A stretch of 5,085 nucleotides of DNA from IDS-8 sp965651325. GTDB lineage: Bacteria > Pseudomonadota > Gammaproteobacteria > Steroidobacterales > Woeseiaceae. Under the pieces are notes generated by a model, which was not told the DNA's origin, searched no databases, and was given only the letters and a program-made list of their open reading frames with translations. Positions 1 to 5,029 of the stretch are shown piece after piece; positions within the stretch are counted from its first letter, which is position 1, and each line of letters starts with the position of its first letter. The stretch is taken from assembly GCA_965651325.1 (NCBI GenBank), contig CBFGSB010000213.1:1-5085 (forward strand), in the 5' to 3' direction. Both the position numbers and the translations under genes were made by a program.

Positions 1-1
1 C

Positions 2-142
2 GGCCGCGGCTACATGCGCGAGAACGTCGCCGAGCGCTTCTTCCGCGAGCTGCGCTGCGACAGGATCTGGGAAGGCACCAGCGAAATCCAGCGCCTGATT
101 ATCGCCCGCGGCCTCGCGAAGCGGGGCCTGGACGAGCTTTAG
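2..142 (+). CDS. Acyl-CoA dehydrogenase, C-terminal end (partial)
   Basis: This is the 3' end of a gene that begins left of the window; 46 codons and a TAG stop are visible. The peptide starts GRGYMRENVAERFF and contains RIWEGTSEIQRLIIARGL, the C-terminal signature of FAD-dependent acyl-CoA dehydrogenases. In this family the Glu of the (Y/W)EGT motif is the alpha-proton-abstracting base in medium-chain-type enzymes; here it is the 24th visible residue (bases 71-73). The same segment contributes to FAD and subunit contacts. The enzyme would catalyse alpha,beta-desaturation of an acyl-CoA in the cytoplasm, in fatty-acid or branched-chain amino-acid breakdown. The subfamily and chain-length preference cannot be judged from the tail. 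It lies on the same strand as the polyamine operon, 67 nt ahead of the preferred start of the binding-protein gene, with no functional link visible. Confidence 0.9.
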   Translation, partial: GRGYMRENVAERFFRELRCDRIWEGTSEIQRLIIARGLAKRGLDEL

Positions 143-209
143 GGGCCTCGTCTCGCGGATACCGGGGATGAAGACCGCACGATTGCCAGCAAGATGGTCC
201 AACCCGGTC

Positions 210-1343
210 ATGAAAACCGGCTCCGCTACCGCAAGACTCGCCGCATACGGGTTGCTGGCCGCCTTCTCCGTCGCGCTCGCGGCCTGCACGCCCGGCAAGA
301 CGGAAACCCGGGTGGGCCGCGCCGACGTGCTCAACATCTACAACTGGTCCGATTACATCGGCCCGGACACGATCAGGAACTTCGAGCGCGAATACGGCAT
401 CCGCGTCAATTACGACGTCTACGACTCGTCAGAGATCGTCGATGCCAAGCTGCTTGCCGGCAAGAGCGGCTACGACGTCGTGTTCCACTCCTACCAGTTT
501 GCCAGCCGGCTGACGCCGCTCGGGATTTTCGAGAAGCTGGATTACTCGAAGCTTGCCAACACCAGGTATCTCGACGAGGAAATCGTCGAGAAGATCAGCC
601 TGTACGACGACGTGGACGGTTACGCCGTCCCGTACATGTGGGGCACTACCGGTTACGCCTACAACTACGACATGGTGCGAGCGCGGCTTCCCGACCTGCC
701 GCTGGACAGCGCCGCCGTCCTGTTCGACCCGGAGGTCGTGGCGAAGCTGGCGGACTGCGGTGTCTCGCTGCTGGACAGCCCGACCGATGTGATTCCCATG
801 GTCCTCGCGTATCTCGGCCGCGATCCCAATTCCATGGACGAGGAAAGCCTCGCGGCCGCCGAGGCCCAGCTCGACCTGGTCCGCCCGTACATCCGCTACT
901 TCAGCTCGACCAAGCTCATCAGCGACCTGCCCAATCGCGAGGTTTGCGTCGCCATGAGCTGGTCCGGCGACTACGCGCAGGCCGCGACCCGCGCCGAAGC
1001 CGCAGGGATACCGATCGATCTCCGTTACACGATGCCGAAGGAAGGCTCCGGACTCTGGGCGGACGGCATGTTCATCCCGTCCGATGCGCCCCACAGGAAA
1101 AATGCCTACCTGTTCATCGACTACATCATGCGGCCGGAAGTGACGGCAGAGATTTCCAACTATGTCTTCTACGCCAACGCCAACCGGGCCTCGCGTCGCT
1201 TCCTCGATGCAAAAGTCCTGAACACGCCCGGCATCTACCCCGATGAGGCGGCGTGGGACCTGTTGTATGCTGTGTACTTCGACCAGCCGAAAAGGGAACG
1301 GTTGCGAACCCGTACCTGGGCGCGCGTGAAAAGCGGAATCTGA
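210..1343 (+). CDS. potF: Polyamine ABC transporter, periplasmic binding lipoprotein (PotF/SpuD/SpuE type)
   Basis: The product is the periplasmic receptor of a putrescine/spermidine importer. From ATG 210 it has 377 residues (E. coli PotF has 370). A signal peptide of about 25 residues ends in the lipobox LAAC, giving lipidated Cys26, so the protein should be membrane-anchored. PotF-family landmarks occur in order: IYNWSDYIGPDTI (Trp46, Ser47, Asp48, Tyr49), Ser94 in VFHSYQF, PYMWGTTGYAYN, a CGVSLLDSP segment, SWSGD (Trp251, Asp254), WADGMFIP (Trp283, Asp285), YVFYANAN (Tyr321) and the C-terminal RTRTWARVKSG. These match the pocket positions of PotF, except that PotF Phe276 is Trp283 here and the acidic PotF Glu185 position appears to be Asp193. 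An in-frame ATG at 168 would add 14 residues rich in codons rare in this window (CGA, AGA, TTG, CCA) and an over-long signal peptide, so 210 is preferred. Neither start has a good Shine-Dalgarno sequence. Confidence 0.93.
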   Translation: MKTGSATARLAAYGLLAAFSVALAACTPGKTETRVGRADVLNIYNWSDYIGPDTIRNFEREYGIRVNYDVYDSSEIVDAKLLAGKSGYDVVFHSYQFASRLTPLGIFEKLDYSKLANTRYLDEEIVEKISLYDDVDGYAVPYMWGTTGYAYNYDMVRARLPDLPLDSAAVLFDPEVVAKLADCGVSLLDSPTDVIPMVLAYLGRDPNSMDEESLAAAEAQLDLVRPYIRYFSSTKLISDLPNREVCVAMSWSGDYAQAATRAEAAGIPIDLRYTMPKEGSGLWADGMFIPSDAPHRKNAYLFIDYIMRPEVTAEISNYVFYANANRASRRFLDAKVLNTPGIYPDEAAWDLLYAVYFDQPKRERLRTRTWARVKSGI

Positions 1344-1366
1344 GGGCACAGGGTTTTTCCAGTCAC

Positions 1367-1372
1367 AAAGGA
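1367..1372 (+). promoter_or_regulatory. Ribosome binding site of potG
   Basis: AAAGGA is the only Shine-Dalgarno-like sequence in the 40-nt gap after potF. It lies 11 nt before ATT 1384 and only 2 nt before ATA 1375. There is no ATG, GTG or TTG in the coding frame downstream until TTG 1543. The site therefore supports initiation just downstream at a non-standard codon. Confidence 0.5.
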
Positions 1373-1383
1373 CGATAGCGGCC

Positions 1384-2496
1384 ATTAACGAGAACCAAGC
1401 CGGATCGGATCCGCTGATACAAATCAGGAAGGTCTCGAAACGCTTCGGCGATTTTGTCGCCGTCGACGCGGTCGATCTGGACATCCACCGCGGCGAGCTG
1501 TTCTGCATCCTCGGCGGCTCGGGCTGCGGCAAGACCACGTTATTGCGCATGCTGGCCGGCTTCGAGGCGCCGACGTCCGGCAACATCCTGATCGACGGGA
1601 TCGACGTCACCGAGATGCCGCCGTACCGCCGCCCGGTGAACATGATGTTCCAGTCGTACGCCATCTTTCCGCACATGACGGTGGAAAAGAACGTCGCCTA
1701 CGGGCTCGAGAAGGAACGCGTGCCGCGCGGCGAGCTGAACGATCGCGTCGCGCAGATGCTCGAGCTCGTGCAGCTACAGCAGTTCGCGAAGCGCAAGCCG
1801 GCGCAGCTTTCCGGCGGGCAGAAGCAGCGCGTCGCACTGGCCCGCGCGCTGATCAAGCGTCCCAAGGTGCTGCTGCTCGACGAGCCGCTCGCGGCACTGG
1901 ACAAGAAGCTGCGGGAGCACACGCAGTTCGAGCTGATGGGCATCCAGGACCGGCTCGGGATCACCTTCGTCGTCGTCACGCACGACCAGGAAGAGGCGAT
2001 GATCCTCGCGAGCCGCATCGCGGTGATGGACGAAGGGCGCTTCGAGCAGGTCGGCACGCCGAAGCAGATCTACGAGTACCCGAACAGCCGCTTCGTGGCC
2101 GACTTCATCGGCACGATCAACATGTTCGACGCGACCGTCGAGACCTGGGACGCCGGGCGGCTGACCGCAAGCTGCGACTCGGCCGGCAAGCCGCTGACCG
2201 CGTTTTCCGAAGAGGCGCTCGAGCCCGGCAGCCGGATCTCCATCGCGGTCCGCCCGGAGAAGATATTCATCAGCAAGGCAGAGACCGAGGACAGCTTCGA
2301 TGTACGCTTGCGCGGCGTGGTATGGGACCTCGGCTACTTCGGCAATATCTCGCTCTACCGGATCAAGCTCGAGAGCGGCCAGGTCGTGCAGGTCAGCGCG
2401 CAGAACCGAAGGCGCTCCGCGGAGCGGTTTCTCGAATGGGATGACGAGGTCGTGATTTCCTGGCGCGCGGAGAGCGCCGTGGTGCTGTCGCGCTGA
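1384..2496 (+). CDS. potG: Polyamine ABC transporter ATP-binding protein (PotG type), probable ATT start
   Basis: The product is the cytoplasmic ATPase that energises polyamine import. Counted from ATT 1384 it has 370 residues (E. coli PotG has 377). The ABC domain is complete: the N-terminal strand LIQIRKVSKRFGDF, Walker A GGSGCGKT (44-51), Q-loop Gln90 in MMFQSYAIFPHM, signature LSGGQKQR (from 142), Walker B LLLDEP with Asp166 and Glu167, D-loop ALDKKL and switch His200 in VVTHDQEEAM. The C-terminal part (about 230-370), with IAVRPEKIFI, is the TOBE-type regulatory domain of the PotA/PotG/MalK group. The reading frame is open from the TGA at 1327 but has no ATG, GTG or TTG before TTG 1543, which lies after Walker A. 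A start at 1543 would delete Walker A, so translation must begin upstream. ATT 1384 (reading Met-Asn-Glu-Asn) after the AAAGGA is the best candidate, with ATA 1375 or CTG 1414 possible. A sequence error changing ATG to ATT is equally open. The stop lies 1 nt before potH. Confidence 0.9.
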   Translation: MNENQAGSDPLIQIRKVSKRFGDFVAVDAVDLDIHRGELFCILGGSGCGKTTLLRMLAGFEAPTSGNILIDGIDVTEMPPYRRPVNMMFQSYAIFPHMTVEKNVAYGLEKERVPRGELNDRVAQMLELVQLQQFAKRKPAQLSGGQKQRVALARALIKRPKVLLLDEPLAALDKKLREHTQFELMGIQDRLGITFVVVTHDQEEAMILASRIAVMDEGRFEQVGTPKQIYEYPNSRFVADFIGTINMFDATVETWDAGRLTASCDSAGKPLTAFSEEALEPGSRISIAVRPEKIFISKAETEDSFDVRLRGVVWDLGYFGNISLYRIKLESGQVVQVSAQNRRRSAERFLEWDDEVVISWRAESAVVLSR

Positions 2497-2497
2497 T

Positions 2498-3385
2498 ATG
2501 CAGGACGGCCGGGACACGCTGTGGCAGCGGGTCGCGATCGCAGCGCCTTACCTCTGGCTGCTCCTGTTTTTCCTCCTGCCGTTCGCCATCATCCTGAAGA
2601 TCAGCTTTGCCGACCCGGTCATTGCGCTGCCGCCGTTCACGCCGCTCATCGACGACTCCGGGAACATAAGCGCGAGCGTCGACAACTACGCGTTCGTCCT
2701 CACCGAGAAGCTCTACATCGTTACCTACCTGAAGTCCGTCCTGATGGCGGCGGTGGCGACCCTGATCTGCCTGTTGCTCGGGTTCCCGATGGCTTACGCG
2801 ATCGCCCGCGCGGAGGCGCGGACTCGCAACATCCTGTTGCTGCTCATCATCCTGCCGTTCTGGATCTCCTTCCTGCTGCGCGTGTACGCGTGGATGGGAC
2901 TCATGAACAACTACGGCGTGATAAACAATGTACTGATGTGGCTCGGCGCGATCGACCAGCCGATCCAGATGATGTACACCGATTTCGCCATCTATGTGGG
3001 TCTCGTGTACTCCTACCTGCCGTTCATGATTTTGCCGCTCTACGCAACGCTCGAGCGCATGGACCCGGACCTCGTCGAAGCCGCGCAGGATCTCGGCGCC
3101 TCGCCGTTCCGGGCTTTTCGCGACGTCACCTGGCCGCTCGCACGGCCGGGCGTGATCGCGGGCAGCCTGCTGGTATTCATCCCGGCGATCGGCGAGTACG
3201 TCATTCCGTACCTGCTCGGCGGCCCCGGCTCGCTCATGATCGGTCGGGTGCTCTTCGATACCTTTTTCGTGGATCATGACTGGCCGTTGTCGTCGTCCGT
3301 AGCGATCATCCTGCTCGTGCTGGTCGTGGTGCCGATTGCGCTGCTGCAGCGTAACCGCCAGAAAGAGATCGAGGGCTCGCCTTGA
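2498..3385 (+). CDS. potH: Polyamine ABC transporter permease (PotH type)
   Basis: This is one of the two inner-membrane permease subunits, 295 residues long (E. coli PotH has 317; the cytoplasmic N-terminus is shorter here). Six hydrophobic segments are visible at about residues 13-35, 79-103, 111-131, 161-185, 216-240 and 266-284. The cytoplasmic EAA loop, EAAQDLGASPFRAF (194-207), sits between segments 4 and 5 and docks on the ATPase. PotH-like landmarks include RNILLLLIILPFWISFLLRVYAWMG (110-134), GAIDQP, LVFIPAIGEYVIPYLLGG and MIGRVLF. The large loop between segments 1 and 2 contains the DNYAFVL stretch. ATG 2498 begins one base after the potG stop and lacks a convincing Shine-Dalgarno sequence, so it is probably translated by coupling from potG. 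It should pair with the PotI-type permease to form the translocation pore. Confidence 0.95.
   Translation: MQDGRDTLWQRVAIAAPYLWLLLFFLLPFAIILKISFADPVIALPPFTPLIDDSGNISASVDNYAFVLTEKLYIVTYLKSVLMAAVATLICLLLGFPMAYAIARAEARTRNILLLLIILPFWISFLLRVYAWMGLMNNYGVINNVLMWLGAIDQPIQMMYTDFAIYVGLVYSYLPFMILPLYATLERMDPDLVEAAQDLGASPFRAFRDVTWPLARPGVIAGSLLVFIPAIGEYVIPYLLGGPGSLMIGRVLFDTFFVDHDWPLSSSVAIILLVLVVVPIALLQRNRQKEIEGSP
3371..3375 (+). promoter_or_regulatory. Ribosome binding site of potI
   Basis: GAGGG lies inside the last codons of potH, 6 nt ahead of the TTG at 3382. The good spacing, together with the TTGA start/stop overlap, settles TTG 3382 as the start. The next in-frame candidate, GTG 3412, would cut into the first membrane segment. 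Confidence 0.6.
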
Positions 3386-4185
3386 AACAGCGATCGCGTT
3401 TCGCGCTTTCGGTGCTCGCGTTCGGGTACGCGTTCCTGTACGTGCCGCTCATCTCGGTCGTCGCCTACTCGTTCAACGATTCCCGGCTTGCCACGGTATG
3501 GGGCGGCTTCTCGACGCGCTGGTACGGCGAGTTGCTGCGCAACGACGAGGTGCTGAACGCTGCTTTCCTGAGCCTGCGGGTGGCGTTATCCACCGCGACG
3601 CTGGCGACGATTCTCGGCACCATGGCCGGCATGGCGCTCGCGCGCTTCAGCCGGTTCCGCGGGCGCACCTTGTTCTCCGGCATGATCACCGCGCCCCTGG
3701 TCATGCCGGAGGTGATCACGGGGCTTTCGCTCCTGTTGCTCTATGTGAGCCTGCAGCAGCTCATCGGCTGGCCGGTGCAGCGCGGGTTCACGACGATAAC
3801 GATTGCGCACACGACGTTTGCGCTCGCCTACGTCACCGTCATCGTGCAGTCGCGGCTCGCCGGAATGGACGAGTCGTTGGAGGAGGCTGCCATGGATCTC
3901 GGCGGGCGGCCGCTGCGCGTGCTGTTCGACATCACGCTGCCCCTGATCGCGCCGGCGATGGTCGCGGGCTGGCTGCTCGCGTTCACGCTGTCGCTGGACG
4001 ATCTCGTGATCGCGAGCTTCGTGTCGGGGCCCGGCGGCAGCACGTTGCCCATGGTCATTTTCTCCAAGGTGCGGCTGGGTGTGACGCCCGACATCAACGC
4101 GCTCGCGACCATCATCATCGGCATCGTGACGATCGGGGTGGTGATTGCCTGGTGGGCGACCGGCCGTTCCCGGAAATCCGCCTAG
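3382..4185 (+). CDS. potI: Polyamine ABC transporter permease (PotI type), TTG start
   Basis: This is the second inner-membrane permease of the importer, 267 residues (E. coli PotI has 281). Six membrane segments are visible at about residues 7-30, 64-86, 100-124, 138-158, 190-212 and 240-258. The EAA loop, EEAAMDLGGRPLRVLFDITLP (from 167), is present. Family landmarks are YVPLISVVAYSFNDS near the N-terminus, APLVMPEVITGLSLLLL in segment 3, SLDDLVIASFVSGPGGSTLP after segment 5, and the TPDINALAT lead-in to segment 6. The gene starts with TTG overlapping the TGA of potH (TTGA), a tight translational coupling that should keep the two permeases at equal dose. It ends with TAG, 34 nt short of the convergent maiA stop, so it is the last gene of the operon. 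No base or codon anomaly was seen. Confidence 0.94.
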   Translation: MKQRSRFALSVLAFGYAFLYVPLISVVAYSFNDSRLATVWGGFSTRWYGELLRNDEVLNAAFLSLRVALSTATLATILGTMAGMALARFSRFRGRTLFSGMITAPLVMPEVITGLSLLLLYVSLQQLIGWPVQRGFTTITIAHTTFALAYVTVIVQSRLAGMDESLEEAAMDLGGRPLRVLFDITLPLIAPAMVAGWLLAFTLSLDDLVIASFVSGPGGSTLPMVIFSKVRLGVTPDINALATIIIGIVTIGVVIAWWATGRSRKSA

Positions 4186-4191
4186 CCGGGA
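4168..4191. terminator. Weak hairpin spanning the potI stop codon, possible bidirectional terminator
   Basis: TCCCGG (4168-4173) and CCGGGA (4186-4191) form a perfect 6-bp inverted repeat with a 12-nt loop containing the potI TAG. It sits where convergent potI and maiA transcripts meet. There is no T-run on either side, so it does not meet the intrinsic terminator rule. A separate 10-bp palindrome, ATTCATGAAT, follows at 4194-4203. Neither is convincing. Confidence 0.2.
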
Positions 4192-4219
4192 CTATTCATG
4201 AATCGCCGCGCCTCGCGCA

Positions 4220-4864
4220 TCAAGCAGCCGGCGCGTCGGGTTGGCGGTCCGGGTGCGCGGCGGCTACCTCGGCCAGGTGCCCGCAATGGTCCGCGATCGA
4301 GCGGATGACGGGGTAGGGCGCGAGATCGAGGCCGAATCGATGCGCGTTGTAGACCTGCGGCATCAGCCAAACATCGGCGAGGGTAAAGGCGTCGCCGAAG
4401 GAAAAGCGTCCCCCGGTCGAATGTAAGCCGGCCAGTGCCTCGAAGGCAGCAAAACCCTCGCCAATCCAGTGGCGGCACCACGCGGCGACGCCCTCGTCGT
4501 CCTGCCCGAATTCCGCGCGCAGGTACTTGAGCACCCGCAGGTTCTGCAGCGGGTGGATGTCGCAGCCGATGAGGTGCTGCATCTCGCGCACGCGGGCGCG
4601 CTCGAGCGGGCCGGCCGGGAGCAGCGCAGGGGTGGGGTAGCGCTCCTCCAGGAATTCCGCGATGGCCGGCGATTGCGCCAGGCGCTCGCCGTCGAGGTCC
4701 AGCACCGGCACCAGCGCGGCCGGGTTGATCGCACGGAAGCCGGGCTGGCGGTGCTCCCCCCGGTCGAGCGGCACGGGAGCGTACTCCCAGTCCACTCCCT
4801 TCAGGTTCAGGACGATGCGGATGCGGTAGGAGGCGCTGCTGCGCCAGTAACCGTACAGTTTCAC
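4220..4864 (-). CDS. maiA: Maleylacetoacetate isomerase / zeta-class glutathione S-transferase
   Basis: The product is a cytoplasmic glutathione-dependent isomerase of 214 residues, the usual size for the family. It is expected to convert maleylacetoacetate to fumarylacetoacetate in tyrosine/homogentisate breakdown. The thioredoxin-like N-terminal domain has the zeta-class active-site motif RSSASYRIRIVLNLKG (from residue 8). Ser9 and Ser10 are the expected glutathione-contacting serines, and Ala11 replaces the Cys of human GSTZ1. The domain continues with the cis-Pro segment LVPVL (51-55) and QSPAIAEFLEE (64-74), which binds the gamma-glutamyl part of glutathione. The helical C-terminal domain carries HPLQNLRVL (104-112) and the N-capping segment FTLADVWLMPQVYNAHRFG (160-178), and ends in the family-typical RQPDAPAA. 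The start is GTG at 4864, since AAGGAGG lies 8 nt upstream; a longer reading frame to 5041 adds an unrelated sequence. No fumarylacetoacetase or homogentisate dioxygenase gene is visible nearby, so a different zeta-GST substrate is possible. Confidence 0.9.
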   Translation of the reverse strand: MKLYGYWRSSASYRIRIVLNLKGVDWEYAPVPLDRGEHRQPGFRAINPAALVPVLDLDGERLAQSPAIAEFLEERYPTPALLPAGPLERARVREMQHLIGCDIHPLQNLRVLKYLRAEFGQDDEGVAAWCRHWIGEGFAAFEALAGLHSTGGRFSFGDAFTLADVWLMPQVYNAHRFGLDLAPYPVIRSIADHCGHLAEVAAAHPDRQPDAPAA

Positions 4865-4872
4865 GGGGAAAA

Positions 4873-4879
4873 CCTCCTT
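4873..4879 (-). promoter_or_regulatory. Strong ribosome binding site of maiA
   Basis: Read on the minus strand this is AAGGAGG, a near-perfect Shine-Dalgarno sequence, 8 nt before GTG 4864. It fixes the GTG start against the longer reading frame that opens at 5041. Confidence 0.85.
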
Positions 4880-4891
4880 TTGGGTTGGGCC

Positions 4892-4900
4892 AGCATAGCA
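4892..4900 (-). promoter_or_regulatory. Candidate extended -10 promoter of maiA
   Basis: On the minus strand the sequence is TGCTATGCT: a TG dinucleotide, one base, then TATGCT (4 of 6 to TATAAT). The hexamer 17 nt upstream is GTGCCC, a poor -35, so the promoter would depend on the extended -10 or on an activator. Transcription would begin near 4885, leaving about a 20-nt leader holding the AAGGAGG. Confidence 0.4.
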
Positions 4901-4913
4901 ACGGCGCCGCTTT

Positions 4914-4945
4914 CGGGCACATAGTGGGCCGAAACCGTGTGCCCG
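4914..4945. repeat. 8-bp inverted repeat between divergent promoters, candidate operator
   Basis: CGGGCACA (4914-4921) and TGTGCCCG (4938-4945) are perfect inverted arms with a 16-nt spacer, so arm centres are 24 bp apart. Each arm falls on the -35 position of one candidate promoter, 13 nt (maiA side) or 11 nt (right-hand gene side) from its extended -10. It could be a transcription-factor site shared by both promoters. Chance pairing in GC-rich DNA cannot be excluded. Confidence 0.35.
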
Positions 4946-4946
4946 G

Positions 4947-4956
4947 GCCGGCCGGC
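4947..4956. repeat. 10-bp perfect palindrome GCCGGCCGGC
   Basis: GCCGGCCGGC is its own reverse complement and fills the space between the right arm of the inverted repeat and the candidate -10 of the right-hand gene. GCCCGGGC (4941-4948), an 8-bp palindrome, overlaps its left edge. Such sites may be operators but are also common by chance at this GC content. Confidence 0.25.
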
Positions 4957-4965
4957 TGGTATTCT
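4957..4965 (+). promoter_or_regulatory. Candidate extended -10 promoter of the right-edge gene
   Basis: TGGTATTCT has the extended -10 form TG, one base, TATTCT (4 of 6 to TATAAT). The expected -35 at 4937-4942 (GTGTGC) is poor and overlaps the inverted-repeat arm. A start near 4972 would give a leader of about 58 nt with the hairpins described next. Confidence 0.35.
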
Positions 4966-4967
4966 TG

Positions 4968-4987
4968 GGCCAGGAAGAGCTCTGGCC
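4968..4987 (+). promoter_or_regulatory. Leader hairpin 1 upstream of the right-edge gene
   Basis: GGCCAG (4968-4973) pairs perfectly with CTGGCC (4982-4987), with one additional G-U pair possible inside, around a short loop. The right arm can instead pair with GGCCAG at 5023-5028 in the second hairpin. If transcription starts near 4972 the left arm would be only partly transcribed. Confidence 0.3.
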
Positions 4988-5010
4988 GGCGGAGACCGTG
5001 CCCTTAGGAG

Positions 5011-5028
5011 TGGCCCGTCGAGGGCCAG
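5011..5028 (+). promoter_or_regulatory. Leader hairpin 2 covering the ribosome binding site of the right-edge gene
   Basis: TGGCCC (5011-5016) pairs perfectly with GGGCCA (5022-5027) around the loop GTCGA. The best Shine-Dalgarno sequence, GAGGG (5020-5024), lies 5 nt before ATG 5030 and is partly inside the stem, so folding would hinder initiation. A second purine run, TAGGAG (5005-5010), is too far from the ATG. Confidence 0.35.
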
Positions 5029-5029
5029 T

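Noticed and set aside
429..1676. Long minus-strand open frame (415 codons) opposite potF and the start of potG
   Set aside because: It is antisense to two well-supported genes, resembles no family and is explained by GC-rich codon bias opening the opposite frame.
1543..2496. potG starting at TTG 1543
   Set aside because: This start would remove Walker A and the first beta strands, which are clearly encoded in frame upstream.
2393..3277. Minus-strand open frame of 294 codons opposite potH
   Set aside because: The composition is highly charged (Arg, Glu, Gln, His) with no domain, typical of an antisense shadow of a membrane protein gene.
3336..4316. Plus-strand open frame of 326 codons overlapping potI
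   Set aside because: It is a +1 frame shadow: Arg/Ala/His-rich with no recognisable motif, while potI has all family landmarks.
4182..4922. Minus-strand open frame of 246 codons overlapping maiA
   Set aside because: It is the out-of-frame shadow of maiA, proline- and arginine-rich and without motifs.
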